Below the pieces are notes generated by a model. The model searched no databases, was not told the DNA's origin, and saw only the letters and a list, made by a program, of their open reading frames with translations. Shown one piece after another: positions 8,302 through 17,438 of a stretch of DNA of 64,000 nt. Positions within the stretch are counted from its first letter, which is position 1; every line of letters begins with the position of its first letter. Origin of the DNA: Tabrizicola piscis (GTDB lineage: Bacteria > Pseudomonadota > Alphaproteobacteria > Rhodobacterales > Rhodobacteraceae); contig NZ_CP034328.1 in assembly GCF_003940805.1 (NCBI RefSeq), positions 3,596,001-3,660,000 on the forward strand, read 5' to 3'. The translations under genes were made by a program, and so were the position numbers.

Positions 8302-9311
8302 GGCGTGGGGCCTTTGCTTGAGGCGCGCAGGATCAGTTCAACCGGGGTCACGGTTTCCGGTGGCGGGCGAGTGCCGGTTTCCAGCCAGCCGAGTACCGTC
8401 TCGGCCACCCCGCGCCCGAACCCGGCAATGTCGCAGCGGACTGACGTGAGCCCCGGCCAGACCTGGGCACATTCCTCGATATCGTCGAAACCGACGATCC
8501 GCAGATCGCGGCCAACCTGCCGCCCAATCTCGGCGCAGCCGGACAACAGGCCAAGCCCGGCCAGATCGTTGAAACAGAGGACGGCGTCCACCTCGGGATG
8601 CTCAGCCGCCAGCCGGGCCGCCGCCGCGCGTCCGAAGGTGCGGGTCGGGCGGCCGGGCAGGTGGAGGGGGGGCAGCCCCGCACCAGCCAGCGCGGCAAGG
8701 TAGCCCGACATCCGTTGTTCCGTCACTTCGCGCCCCTGCAGCCCGCCAAGAAACGCGATCCGTCGCGCGCCGGTGGCCAGCAGGTGATCGGTCGCAAGGC
8801 GGCTGCCGGTCTGGTAATCGGGGACCGAGAAGGGAAAGCGCGCCACATCCGGCACCGCCCGGCGCAAGACCTGCATCGTCGGCACATTCGCCCGGGCAAT
8901 GGCGTCAAACGTCGCCTCGACCGCGCCATAGGCGGGCGACAGGATCAGGGCGGCGACGCCATGTTCCAGCATCGCCCCCACGACCTGGGCCTGCAGCGCG
9001 GGGTCTTCGTCCGTATTTGCCAGAACGCAGGCAAAGCCCTTGGCCGACAGCGCCATCTGCACCGAAGTGGCGAATTCGGTGAAGAACGGGTTCCGCAGGT
9101 CGTTGATCACAAGGCCGATCAGCCCGGTGTTGGCCTGACGCAACTGTGCGGCGGACCGGTTGTAGACATAACCAAGGTCCGCCATCGCGCGGCGCACATC
9201 CTCACGCGTTTCGCTGCGCACGAGGGGGCTGTTCTGCAGCACAAGGCTGACGGTCGATTTCGAGACGCCCGCCCGGCTTGCGACATCGATGATCGTGGGC
9301 CTGCGGTCCAT
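8298..9311 (-). CDS. LacI-family transcriptional regulator
   Basis: The 337-residue protein has the LacI helix-turn-helix at residues ~4-50 (TIIDVASRAGVSKSTVSLVL) and hinge-helix features (YVYNRSAAQLRQ). A periplasmic-binding-protein-like sensor domain follows, with GFDDIEECAQV near the end. The ATG at 9311 is the family-consistent start; upstream in-frame sequence is not LacI-like. It lies within the catabolic island and probably controls it in response to a sugar or sugar acid. It sits only 5 bp after the DUF993 gene and is co-directional with it. Confidence 0.93.
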   Translation of the reverse strand: MDRRPTIIDVASRAGVSKSTVSLVLQNSPLVRSETREDVRRAMADLGYVYNRSAAQLRQANTGLIGLVINDLRNPFFTEFATSVQMALSAKGFACVLANTDEDPALQAQVVGAMLEHGVAALILSPAYGAVEATFDAIARANVPTMQVLRRAVPDVARFPFSVPDYQTGSRLATDHLLATGARRIAFLGGLQGREVTEQRMSGYLAALAGAGLPPLHLPGRPTRTFGRAAAARLAAEHPEVDAVLCFNDLAGLGLLSGCAEIGRQVGRDLRIVGFDDIEECAQVWPGLTSVRCDIAGFGRGVAETVLGWLETGTRPPPETVTPVELILRASSKGPTP

Positions 9312-9316
9312 ATGCG

Positions 9317-10486
9317 TCAGGTCTGCTCCACCCCGTGCAGCGCCAGAAGCTGCGCCATCCGCGCTTCGGCAAGGTCTGGCCGGGCCAGAAGGCCCGCCGC
9401 ATCCGCCAGCCGGAACACCGCAGCATAATGCGTGATGTCGCGTGAGGATTGGAACCCGGCGGGCATGATGAAATGGCGCTGGTGGCCGTTCAGCCACGCA
9501 AGGAACGCGATCCCGGCCTTGTAGAACCGGGTGGGCGCGCGAAAGATCTCGCGGCTGAGGGGGACGGTCGGGTCCAGAAGGCGGTTGTAGGTGGCAAGGT
9601 CGCCCAGTGCGAGGGCCTCCAGCGCCTGCGAGGCGGCCGGGGCGATGGCGGCGAAGATGCCAAGGAGGGCGTGGGAATGGTGCGTGCCGTCGCCCGCGAT
9701 GAGGGGGGCGTAGTTGAAGTCATCGCCGGTATAAAGGCGCACGCCGGGCGGCAGGCGGGCCCGGAACGCTTCCTCATGCGCTTGATCCAGAAGGGAAATC
9801 TTGATGCCATCGACCTTGGCGGGATTTTCCTTGATCAGCGTCAGCACAAAGTCGGATGCGGCGGCGATGTCGGTGGAGCCCCAGTAACCCGCAAGCCCCG
9901 GGTCAAACATGTCGCCGAGCCAATGCAGGATGACCGGCTGCGCCGCCCCGTCGATCAGGCGGCGGTAGACGCTGTGGTAGATGTCGGGACCTGCCTTGAT
10001 CGCGGTGAACGCGCGGGAGGCCATCAGGATGAGTTGCCCGCCTGCGGCCTCGATGGCTTCGGCCTGCGTTTCATAGGCGGCGGCGATGGCGTCTGGGGTG
10101 GTGAGGTCGGCCAAGGGCAAATGGTCGGTGCCAGCGCCGCAAGCTACGCGCGGGCGCATCGGGTGGGCCTTGGCGGCGGCCATGGTGCGCTGGATCAGTT
10201 CCAGCGCGGTCGGCCAGTCCACGCCCATGCCGCGCTGGGCGGTGTCCATCGCCTCGGCCAGATGCAGGCCCTGATCCCAAAGCTGGGCGCGGAAGGCGAG
10301 GGTCGTGTCCCAGTCGACAGCGGGGCGGCCATCCCAGGGGGAGCGTTCCAGCAAGGGGTCGCTGACGACATGGGCGGCAGCGAAGGCTGTACGGGTAAGC
10401 GGGGCTTTCGGCGCGCGGGCGACAAGAGGGGAGCCGGTCAGGCGATAGGGTTCAAGGCGGGCGTCTGTGGTGGGCAGGATCAGCAT
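9317..10486 (-). CDS. DUF993 family protein (dihydrodipicolinate synthase-like TIM barrel)
   Basis: The 389-residue protein matches the DUF993 group, predicted class I aldolase-like TIM barrels often found beside Gfo/Idh/MocA oxidoreductases. Recognisable segments are GGQLILMASRAFTAI, PVILHWLGDMFDP, KVDGIKISLLD and YTGDDFNYAPLI. The lysine of DGIKIS would fit a Schiff-base position, which is inference. The ATG at 10486 is preferred; the longer reading frame upstream encodes a non-family leader through the palindromic repeat. It probably cleaves or rearranges an oxidised sugar or cyclitol intermediate made by the dehydrogenases nearby. Confidence 0.82.
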   Translation of the reverse strand: MLILPTTDARLEPYRLTGSPLVARAPKAPLTRTAFAAAHVVSDPLLERSPWDGRPAVDWDTTLAFRAQLWDQGLHLAEAMDTAQRGMGVDWPTALELIQRTMAAAKAHPMRPRVACGAGTDHLPLADLTTPDAIAAAYETQAEAIEAAGGQLILMASRAFTAIKAGPDIYHSVYRRLIDGAAQPVILHWLGDMFDPGLAGYWGSTDIAAASDFVLTLIKENPAKVDGIKISLLDQAHEEAFRARLPPGVRLYTGDDFNYAPLIAGDGTHHSHALLGIFAAIAPAASQALEALALGDLATYNRLLDPTVPLSREIFRAPTRFYKAGIAFLAWLNGHQRHFIMPAGFQSSRDITHYAAVFRLADAAGLLARPDLAEARMAQLLALHGVEQT

Positions 10487-10579
10487 CGGGCGGCCCCTCG
10501 TGCGGCTGTTGAGCGGAGCGCTGGCGCGCACGCCTTTTGTCTCGCCTCTGCGCGCAAGCGCGCAACCGGCGAGGGGAAT

Positions 10580-10624
10580 GGGGGCGCTTCGCCCCCCAAA
10601 CCCCCAGAGGATATTTGGACAAAT
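10580..10624. repeat. G/C hairpin cassette with GGATATTT tail
   Basis: GGGGGCG (10580-10586) and CGCCCCC (10590-10596) pair around a CTT loop. AAACCCCCAGAGGATATTTG and then GACAAATG follow. I recall near-identical cassettes in intergenic regions of Rhodobacteraceae, so it is probably a dispersed repeat doubling as a terminator. It fills the gap between the Dabb and DUF993 genes. Confidence 0.5.
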
Positions 10625-10637
10625 GTGAAAGGCAGGG

Positions 10638-10958
10638 TCATGGCGTGCCTTTGGTCGGCAGATCGAACACGAGGATACCGTCAAGGCCTCCTTCGCTTGC
10701 CGCGACAAGAGCGGCGCCTGCGCGTTTGTGGTCGGGGTGGGTCTGGTAGGCGGCGAGCGCTTCCCAATCGGTGAAATCGACGGTGAAGCCGTGCATGTAG
10801 CCACGCTCGATCTGTTCGGGGCTTTCGCTGCGGCCTGAGTGGATGGCGAGGATGCCGGGGAGCTTGGCCCGGATCGCCGCGAGGTCGGCGAAGATCGCGG
10901 CGATATGGGCTTCGCTCACGTCGGGGCGGGCCTTCATCAGGACGATGTGGCGGATCAT
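10638..10958 (-). CDS. Dabb (stress-responsive alpha/beta barrel) family protein
   Basis: The 106-residue protein begins MIRHIVLMKARPDV and contains RGYMHGFTVDFTDWEALAAY, followed by HPDH. This is the standard layout of the dimeric ferredoxin-like Dabb family. Members include small enzymes and proteins of unknown function that often accompany sugar catabolic genes. Its start overlaps the stop of the GMC oxidoreductase gene (ATGA), so the two are translationally coupled. The exact activity is unknown. Confidence 0.87.
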   Translation of the reverse strand: MIRHIVLMKARPDVSEAHIAAIFADLAAIRAKLPGILAIHSGRSESPEQIERGYMHGFTVDFTDWEALAAYQTHPDHKRAGAALVAASEGGLDGILVFDLPTKGTP

Positions 10959-12535
10959 GCGGGGGCCCTTTCGCGGATCATGTCGGCGGCTTTTTCGGCG
11001 ATCATGATGGTGGCGGCGTTGGTGTTGGACGAGACCACGCGCGGCATGATCGAGGCATCGACGACGTGGAGATTTTCGATCCCGTTGAAGCGCAGTTGGG
11101 GATCGACGACCGCCCCGGGGTCGCTGCCCATGCGGCAGGTGCCGGCGGGGTGGTGGTCGGTTTTGGAGTGTTTGCAGGCGTAGTCGAAATAGTCTTGATC
11201 GGTCTGCACCTCTTGCCCCGGCAGGCGTTCGGCCAGCACAAAGGGTCGCAGCGCAGGTTGCCGCATCATCTCACGCGCGAGTTTCAGGCCGCGGATCGAC
11301 ATTTCGCGGTCATGCGGGTCAGCCCAGTAGTTCGGGTCGATCAGGGGGGCGGCTTTCGGGTCGGCGCTGGCAAGGCGCACGGTGCCGCGTGACCGGGGGC
11401 GCAAGTAGGCGGAGTTGAGGGTGACCCCGCCTTGCGGCATGGCGGCCACGCCAGCCTCGATCCCCGAGCCGAGGCCGAGGTGGAACTGGATGTCTGGGCT
11501 GCGGGCGTCGGGGTCGGCGTACCAAAAGCCGCCGGTTTCGAACAGGGAGGAGGCGACGGGGCCTTTGCGGGTCAGCAGGTACTGCAGGCCGGCGAGGGCG
11601 GAGAGGTGCGGTTTGGCGAAGCGGTCATAGGTGTGGGGGCCGGTACATTCGGCGATGACGAAGAGGTCAAGGTGGTCCTGCAGGTTTGACCCTACCCCCG
11701 GTTGGTCAAGGACCACGGGGATGCCAAGGCTGCGCAGATGGTCCGCCGGGCCGATGCCTGAGAGCTGCAGGAGACGAGGGGAGCCGATGGCGCCGGAGGA
11801 CAGGATCACCTGCGCTGCGTGGATCACGCCCTCGGGGGTTTCCACGCCGACAGCGCGACCGTTTTCCACCACGATCCGCAGGACTTGCGCGCCGGTCCGC
11901 ACGGTCAGGTTCGACCGCCCCCGTGCCGGGCCAAGGTAGGCGATGGAGGTGGAGGAGCGGCGGTAGTTCCGCTGGGTCAGCTGGTAGTAGCCGACGCCGT
12001 CCTGCACCTCGCCGGTCATGTCCATGTTGCGGGGGATGCCGATTTCAGCGGCGGCCTTGAACCAGGCCTCACAGATCGGCAGGGGCGCGCGGGGCTGGCT
12101 GACGCCAAGCGGGCCGCCCTTGCCGTGGTAGCGGTTGTCGTGGGTGTCGTTATCTTCGGCGCGGCGGAAGTAGGGCAGGACATCCTCATAGGACCAGCCG
12201 GGGCAGCCAAGCTGCCGCCATTCGTCATAGTCCTGCGCATTGCCGCGCGTGTAGATCTGCGCGTTGATCGAGGAGCCGCCGCCGATCACCTTCGCCTGAG
12301 TATAGCGGATCACCATCCCGTTCATGTGGCGCTGCGGCACGGTCTGCCAGCCCCATGAGCCGATGCCCTTGGTCATTTTCGCAAAGCCTGCGGGCAGGTG
12401 GTAGAAGGGGTGGCGGTCGCGGCCCCCGGCCTCCAGCAACAGGACCTTGGCCGCGGGGTCCTCGGACAGGCGGGCGGCTAGGACACAGCCTGCCGAACCA
12501 CCGCCGATGATGAGGAAGTCATAGCCTTCGGTCAT
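10955..12535 (-). CDS. GMC-family FAD-dependent oxidoreductase (choline dehydrogenase-like)
   Basis: The 526-residue protein has the FAD dinucleotide-binding fingerprint FLIIGGGSAGCVLAARLSE at the N-terminus. GMC signature 1 is at QAKVIGGGSSINAQIYTRG and signature 2 at GAIGSPRLLQLSGIG. The catalytic His region near the C-terminus is HHPAGTCRMG, followed by NTNAATIMIAEKAADMI. It oxidises an alcohol to an aldehyde or ketone. The ATG at 12535 is the family start; residues predicted upstream come from a palindromic repeat. It is one of two GMC enzymes in this island, and the substrate is unknown. Confidence 0.92.
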   Translation of the reverse strand: MTEGYDFLIIGGGSAGCVLAARLSEDPAAKVLLLEAGGRDRHPFYHLPAGFAKMTKGIGSWGWQTVPQRHMNGMVIRYTQAKVIGGGSSINAQIYTRGNAQDYDEWRQLGCPGWSYEDVLPYFRRAEDNDTHDNRYHGKGGPLGVSQPRAPLPICEAWFKAAAEIGIPRNMDMTGEVQDGVGYYQLTQRNYRRSSTSIAYLGPARGRSNLTVRTGAQVLRIVVENGRAVGVETPEGVIHAAQVILSSGAIGSPRLLQLSGIGPADHLRSLGIPVVLDQPGVGSNLQDHLDLFVIAECTGPHTYDRFAKPHLSALAGLQYLLTRKGPVASSLFETGGFWYADPDARSPDIQFHLGLGSGIEAGVAAMPQGGVTLNSAYLRPRSRGTVRLASADPKAAPLIDPNYWADPHDREMSIRGLKLAREMMRQPALRPFVLAERLPGQEVQTDQDYFDYACKHSKTDHHPAGTCRMGSDPGAVVDPQLRFNGIENLHVVDASIMPRVVSSNTNAATIMIAEKAADMIRERAPA

Positions 12536-12581
12536 GTCTTTGCCGCCAGAATTGTGCCGGGAAGGGTGTGGTCTGTCGCCT

Positions 12582-12675
12582 CCCCTCCCCCTTGTGGGGA
12601 GGGGATGGGGGTGGGGGGCCGCTTGGCCTGACGCCAGCCCCCCCACCCCATCCCTCCCCCACGAGGGGGGAGGGG
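12582..12675. repeat. REP-like inverted repeat
   Basis: Two G/C-rich arms (12582-12619 and 12637-12675) are inverted copies of one another. Each arm also folds on itself (CCCCTCCCCC-TTGT-GGGGAGGGG in the left arm). Such elements are dispersed in many alphaproteobacterial genomes. It occupies most of the 176-bp gap between the SDR and GMC genes and may stabilise or terminate transcripts. Confidence 0.65.
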
Positions 12676-12711
12676 CGCGCGGGTCACTGAAGGTGTGCGC
12701 TGCTTCATCCG

Positions 12712-13461
12712 CTAAAGCCTTTCAATCGAGAGGCCGCCGTCGACGGGGATCACTGCGCCGGTGGCGAAGGCCATTTGTCCGGTGACCAGTGGCAGGATGC
12801 AGCGCCCGATATCCTCGGGCTGGCCCCAGCGGCCTGCGGGGACGAGGCCGCCCTCGATGCGGGCGGTGTAAGTCTCACGCACCCCGGCGGTCATGCCGGT
12901 TTCGATGATCCCGGGCCGCAGCTCGAAGACGCCGATGCCATGGGGGGCCAGTCGCAGCGCCAGCGTCTTGGCTGCCATCGACGCGGCGGCCTTGGAGATG
13001 CAGTATTCGGCGCGTTCGGGGCTGGCCATGCTGGCCGAGACCGAGGTGATGAACGTGATGGAGCGGTAGTGGTCCGCTGGTTCGGCCAGCATCGCCTTTG
13101 CCACGGCTTGCGCGAGGAAGAACGCCCCGCGCAGGTTGATGCCAAGGGTCCAGTCGAAGTTCTCGGGCGTGATGTCCAGCATGTCGCCGCGCAGGCGGGC
13201 CGGGACACCCGCGTTCTGGATGAGGGCGGTGATCGGGCCGGTGGCTGCCAGCAGGGCAGGGATGCCGGCCAAGTCAGCCAGATCGTGGCGGATGTAGCGG
13301 GTGCGTGGGCCAAGCTCCGCGAGGGCGGCTTGCACAGCGGCGGCTTCGGGCGGAAGTTCGGCGGCCAGCACCAGCTGCCAGCCAGCGGCGGCAAGGGTGC
13401 GGGCGATGCCAAGGCCAATGCCTTGCTGGCCGCCGGTGACAAGCGCAAGGGGTGCGGTCAT
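12712..13461 (-). CDS. Short-chain dehydrogenase/reductase (SDR)
   Basis: The 249-residue classical SDR has the nucleotide-binding motif TGGQQGIG near residue 10, the NAG motif (IQNAGVPA) and the catalytic YCISK preceded by the ITSVSAS serine. The C-terminal PVDGGLSIERL ending is also typical. It interconverts an alcohol and a ketone using NAD(P)H. The start overlaps the stop of the upstream GMC oxidoreductase (ATGA), so the two redox enzymes are made together and probably act on the same substrate series. The substrate is unresolved. Confidence 0.92.
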   Translation of the reverse strand: MTAPLALVTGGQQGIGLGIARTLAAAGWQLVLAAELPPEAAAVQAALAELGPRTRYIRHDLADLAGIPALLAATGPITALIQNAGVPARLRGDMLDITPENFDWTLGINLRGAFFLAQAVAKAMLAEPADHYRSITFITSVSASMASPERAEYCISKAAASMAAKTLALRLAPHGIGVFELRPGIIETGMTAGVRETYTARIEGGLVPAGRWGQPEDIGRCILPLVTGQMAFATGAVIPVDGGLSIERL

Positions 13462-14945
13462 GCGGCAGCCCTTCCGATATGGTCACCCGCACGCAGGGCC
13501 AGCGCCGCGATGGTCAGCGAGGGGTTGACGGCGGCCGAGGTTGGCAGGACCGAGGCGTCGACGATGTAAAGGTTGTCAAGGTCATGCGCCTTCAGCTGCG
13601 CATCCACGACCGAGGTTGCCGGATCGTCCCCCATCCGCGCCGTGCCGCATTGGTGGCTGGGCTTTGACTTCGGAAACCCGCGCGACAGGACAATCGGCCA
13701 GCCCGCCTTGCGCATCGCGCGGGCCAGACGCTGTACCAGAAGATCATGCGCCTTCACGTTGGTCTTGCGCCAGTCCACCACAACGCCGCCGTTCTTCCAC
13801 ATGACGCGAGAGTTGGGGTCGGGCAAATCCTCGGACATGGCCATGATGTGGATGGAATGGTCGGCAATGTGGCGGGCAAGCCAGAGCGGCAGCCCCGCCT
13901 CACCCGCAAGGATCGGGCCGGTGATCCGACCCAGCATCTGGATATTGCCAAGCGGCTCACCATTCGGGCCGCCAGTCAGGTAGAAGTCGTTGATCTGGAT
14001 CGTCTTTTCATAAACTGTCCGGTTCCGCCGCAAGGGGTTCCACGCGACCATGCCGGTCAGGTTGTGGTTCATGAAGTTCCGCCCGACCTGATCGGAGCGG
14101 TTGGCAAGGCCACTCGGGTGGTCGTCATTGGCGCTGGCAAGGAGCAGCGCCGCCGACATCACCGCCCCGGCGCAGAGGCAGACGGTGGGGGCGGTCAGCA
14201 CCTCTGTCCTGCCGTCCCGCTCTACCTCCACCCCCGTCACACGGCGGCCTTGGGAGAGGAGGCGCAGGACCTTGGTGCCGGTCAGAAGGCTGACATTCGG
14301 GTGCTTCAGCGCCTCGGCCAGACCGCAGCTTTCGGCGTCGGATTTGGCGCCTGTCGTGCAGGGGAAAGCGTCCCATGTGGTGGGGGCGCGTTTCAGCCAG
14401 GCGTCGATGTCCACGCCAAGCGGCAGGGCGCTGGGGTGCAGGCCTTGGGCGGCAAAGGCATGGCGCAGCGCCACGATGTCCGCCTCATCCGGGACGGGGG
14501 GGAAGGGGTAGGGGGCGGAATGGGGCGGCTCGGTCGGGTCTTGCCGTGCATCGCCCCGCACGCGGTACAGGGTTTCGGCGCGGGAATACCATGGCTCCAG
14601 CGTATCGTACCGGATCGGCCAGCCGGGCGTCACCCCGCCAAGATGGCGGAGGGGGGCGAAATCCTCGGCCCGGTAGCGCAGCAGCACTGCGCCGTAGAAC
14701 TTGGTATTGCCGCCGACGAAGGCATAGTTGCCGGGGTTGAAGGGCGCACCTGCGGCGTCATGCCAGACCTCATCCGGCTTGAAATGCCCGCGCCCGAAGA
14801 TGGCGGCGGGGTCGCGCGCCTCAACGCTGTCAGCCAGCCGTTCGCCGCGTTCAAGGATCACGATCTGGCGGCCGCTGGGGGCGAGGGCTGCGGCCAGCGT
14901 GGCCCCACCCATCCCCGACCCGATGATGATGACGTCAGGCTGCAT
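13458..14945 (-). CDS. GMC-family oxidoreductase, second copy
   Basis: The 495-residue protein starts MQPDVIIIGSGMGGATLAAA, the FAD-binding Rossmann fingerprint. It ends with the GMC C-terminal signature (CGTARMGDDPATSVVD, then LPTSAAVNPSLTIAALALRA). It resembles the gluconate/2-keto-sugar dehydrogenase branch more than choline dehydrogenase and is clearly divergent from the GMC gene at 10955. The ATG at 14945 shares a base with the stop of the upstream ABC ATPase gene (TGATG overlap). It is therefore coupled to transport, consistent with oxidation of the imported solute. Confidence 0.9.
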   Translation of the reverse strand: MQPDVIIIGSGMGGATLAAALAPSGRQIVILERGERLADSVEARDPAAIFGRGHFKPDEVWHDAAGAPFNPGNYAFVGGNTKFYGAVLLRYRAEDFAPLRHLGGVTPGWPIRYDTLEPWYSRAETLYRVRGDARQDPTEPPHSAPYPFPPVPDEADIVALRHAFAAQGLHPSALPLGVDIDAWLKRAPTTWDAFPCTTGAKSDAESCGLAEALKHPNVSLLTGTKVLRLLSQGRRVTGVEVERDGRTEVLTAPTVCLCAGAVMSAALLLASANDDHPSGLANRSDQVGRNFMNHNLTGMVAWNPLRRNRTVYEKTIQINDFYLTGGPNGEPLGNIQMLGRITGPILAGEAGLPLWLARHIADHSIHIMAMSEDLPDPNSRVMWKNGGVVVDWRKTNVKAHDLLVQRLARAMRKAGWPIVLSRGFPKSKPSHQCGTARMGDDPATSVVDAQLKAHDLDNLYIVDASVLPTSAAVNPSLTIAALALRAGDHIGRAAA

Positions 14946-16057
14946 CAGGGGGCAATCCGTTCCTCGGTCGCCGGGTCGAAGGCCACGGCTTTCTCCATGT
15001 TCACGGCAAAGTCGAAGACCTGACCCGGGGCCACCGTCGCATCGGCCCGCATCCGCGCGACAATATCGCGACCGCACAGCTGCATGGTGACGAACGTGTC
15101 CGAGCCTGCGGGTTCGGTCACCCCCACGCGGTTGGACAGGGCGACGATGTTGCCGGACTTGCGGTCAGCACCCTCGGGATCGGTGATCGCCTCGGGCCGG
15201 ATGCCGAGCAGGATCGGCTTGCCCTCCCACGCGGCAAGGTTCGGCTGGCTGAAGCGCAGATGGCGGGTCGCCCCGTCCGCATCGGTGATCTTGGCATGGG
15301 GGATGCCGCCCTCCATCACCACGGTCGAAGGCACGATGTTCATGGCAGGTGATCCCATGAACGTGGCCACATAGACATTCGCCGGGGTGTCGTAGATGTC
15401 CTTTGGGGTGCCAAGCTGCTGGACATAGCCCTTGTTCATCACCGCAATGCGGGTGGACAGGGTCATCGCCTCGATCTGGTCATGGGTGACGTAGACGATG
15501 GTGGTCTTCAGCGTCTGGTGCAGTTTCTTGATCTCGGTCCGCATGTCGACGCGCAGCTTGGCGTCAAGGTTGGACAGCGGTTCGTCGAACAGGAACACGT
15601 CGGGGTTCCTAACCAACGCGCGGCCCATGGCGACCCTTTGCCGCTGGCCGCCGGACAATTGCCCCGGCTTGCGGTCCAAGAGGTGGTCGATCTGGAGGAG
15701 TTTGGCCACCCGGGCCAGCGCCACATCGCGTTCGGCCTTGGGAACGCCGTGCATTTCCAGCCCGAAGGTCATGTTCTGCCCAACGGTCATGTTGGGGTAA
15801 AGCGCATAGCTTTGGAACACCATCGCGATGTTGCGCTTGGACGGATGGACGCCGTTGACCACCCGGCCCTTGATGGCAATCTCACCGCTGGTGATGCCCT
15901 CAAGCCCCGCGATCATGTTCAGCAGCGTGGACTTGCCGCAGCCGGACGGGCCGACGAGGACGAGGAATTCACCCTCCTGCACCTCGATGTCGACCTCATG
16001 CAGAACCTGCACGGACCCGTAGGATTTGGTGACGTTGCGGATGTCGAGAAAGCCCAT
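14945..16057 (-). CDS. ABC importer ATP-binding subunit (MalK/UgpC type)
   Basis: The 370-residue ATPase has Walker A GPSGCGKSTLL, signature LSGGQRQRVAMGRALV, Walker B DVFLFDEPLSNLDA and an H-loop region YVTHDQIEAMTL. A C-terminal TOBE/MalK regulatory region of ~130 residues follows, typical of carbohydrate importers. It energises the two permeases encoded upstream. It lies 68 bp after the second solute-binding protein gene, behind a strong hairpin that could lower its expression relative to the binding protein. Its stop overlaps the start of the GMC gene. Confidence 0.95.
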   Translation of the reverse strand: MGFLDIRNVTKSYGSVQVLHEVDIEVQEGEFLVLVGPSGCGKSTLLNMIAGLEGITSGEIAIKGRVVNGVHPSKRNIAMVFQSYALYPNMTVGQNMTFGLEMHGVPKAERDVALARVAKLLQIDHLLDRKPGQLSGGQRQRVAMGRALVRNPDVFLFDEPLSNLDAKLRVDMRTEIKKLHQTLKTTIVYVTHDQIEAMTLSTRIAVMNKGYVQQLGTPKDIYDTPANVYVATFMGSPAMNIVPSTVVMEGGIPHAKITDADGATRHLRFSQPNLAAWEGKPILLGIRPEAITDPEGADRKSGNIVALSNRVGVTEPAGSDTFVTMQLCGRDIVARMRADATVAPGQVFDFAVNMEKAVAFDPATEERIAP

Positions 16058-16087
16058 CGGTCAGCTCCGGTCGTTGGGTGTCAAGGT

Positions 16088-16119
16088 GGCCCCGCGCGGC
16101 GGGAGGGACGCGCGGGGCC
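16088..16119 (-). terminator. Strong intercistronic hairpin after the second binding-protein gene
   Basis: GGCCCCGCGC (16088-16097) and GCGCGGGGCC (16110-16119) form a perfect 10-bp G/C stem with a 12-nt loop, just after the binding-protein stop and before the ATPase start. Such hairpins commonly protect or attenuate transcripts so that the binding protein exceeds the ATPase. Confidence 0.55.
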
Positions 16120-16125
16120 GGTGCA

Positions 16126-17376
16126 TCACTGCGCCGCCGCGATAGCGTCGGCCAGTGCAGTCGCACCGTCTGCGGCTGTCATGTCCGAATTGAAGAAGGT
16201 GGTGATGGCATCTGTCGCCGCCCCGACGACCGAGGCATTGGCCGCGTGGGTTCCGGCAAAGGTGGGCACCGCCGTGCCGCCTGCGTCATTTGTGGCAAGG
16301 GCTGCACTGGTGGACTGGGCGCAGGCGTCCATCGCCGCAAGGTCAATGTCAGTACGGGCCGGGATCGCGCCCTTGGCCAGATTGAACGCCACCTGCACGG
16401 CGGGGTCCATGATCGCGCTGGCCAGCACCTCTTGCCCCTTGATCATGTCGGCATCGGTCTGGGTAAAGAACGACAGCGAGTTCACCAGATAGACAAACCC
16501 GTCGCCCTGCGCTTTCGGCACCGGGATGCAGGCATAGTCATCGCCCGGCACCTTGCCAGCATTGGTGAACTCCCCCTTCGCCCAGTCGCCCATGATCTGC
16601 ATCGCAGCCTCGCCGTTGATGACCATGGCAGACGCAAGGTTCCAGTCGCGACCGGGGAAGTTCGCATCAACCATCCCGCGCAAGGCAGCCATCTGATCGA
16701 AGACCTGAACCATCTCCGGCCCGCGCAGGGTGGCATCGTCAAGCTCGATCAACGCCTTGCGGTAGAAGTCGGCACCGCCGACGCCAAGGGCGACCGCTTC
16801 GAACATATAGGCTTCCTGCCAGGCCTGCCCGCCATGGGCGAGGGGGATGATCCCCGCCTCGACGAACTTGGGCGCAAGGGCGTTCAGCTCTTCCCAGGTG
16901 GTCGGGTAGGCCGCCCCGATCTTGTCGAAGGCGGCCTTGCTGGCCCAGATCATGTCGGTCCGGTGGACATTCGTCGGCGCGCTGACATAGTGGCCATCGA
17001 CCTTGGTGAAGTCCTTCACCGCCTGCGGCAGGGCGGCATCCCACCCCTCGGCTTCGGCCAAGGCGTCGACATTGCCAAGCATCCCTTCGGCAGCCCAGTC
17101 GAGGATGTTCTGGCCAAGGATCAACACGGCGGCGGGCGGGTTGCCCGAGGCGATGCGGGCCTGAAGCGCGGTCTTGGCGGCATCACCACCACCCCCCGCA
17201 ATGGGCGCGTCCGTCCAGACGACACCGCCCGCAACGACCTTGTCACGGACAGCGCCCAGGGCAGCCGCCTCGCCGCCGCTGGTCCAGAAGTGCATGACTT
17301 CGACCGAGGGCTCGGCGAAGGCGGGGAAAATTCCGGTTGTCAAAGTCACTGCGGCAACCATGGACATTCGGTGCAT
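16126..17376 (-). CDS. ABC importer solute-binding protein, copy 2 (family 1)
   Basis: The 416-residue periplasmic binding protein has a Sec signal peptide (MSMVAAVTLTTGIFPAFA, cleavage near A-E-P). It starts its mature part with [19 protein letters not shown], typical of carbohydrate-binding family 1. [20 protein letters not shown] is another conserved segment. The ATG at 17376 has GGAAGGAA upstream and is preferred to an in-frame start at 17415. It is clearly paralogous to the binding protein at 19347. It lies downstream of the permeases behind a terminator-like hairpin, so it may be separately expressed. Confidence 0.93.
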   Translation of the reverse strand: MHRMSMVAAVTLTTGIFPAFAEPSVEVMHFWTSGGEAAALGAVRDKVVAGGVVWTDAPIAGGGGDAAKTALQARIASGNPPAAVLILGQNILDWAAEGMLGNVDALAEAEGWDAALPQAVKDFTKVDGHYVSAPTNVHRTDMIWASKAAFDKIGAAYPTTWEELNALAPKFVEAGIIPLAHGGQAWQEAYMFEAVALGVGGADFYRKALIELDDATLRGPEMVQVFDQMAALRGMVDANFPGRDWNLASAMVINGEAAMQIMGDWAKGEFTNAGKVPGDDYACIPVPKAQGDGFVYLVNSLSFFTQTDADMIKGQEVLASAIMDPAVQVAFNLAKGAIPARTDIDLAAMDACAQSTSAALATNDAGGTAVPTFAGTHAANASVVGAATDAITTFFNSDMTAADGATALADAIAAAQ

Positions 17377-17438
17377 CTTGTAGTTCCTTCCTGTTGTTCG
17401 CCCGGTTCTGTGCAAGTGGGGCCTTGGGTTGAACGAAA

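Noticed and set aside
6973..8703. A 576-codon plus-strand open frame
   Set aside because: It is antisense to the glycerate kinase and LacI genes, both of which have clear family motifs in the minus frame.
10487..10804. N-terminal extension of the DUF993 frame
   Set aside because: It reads through the G/C hairpin cassette and into the Dabb gene. The family start is the Met at 10486.
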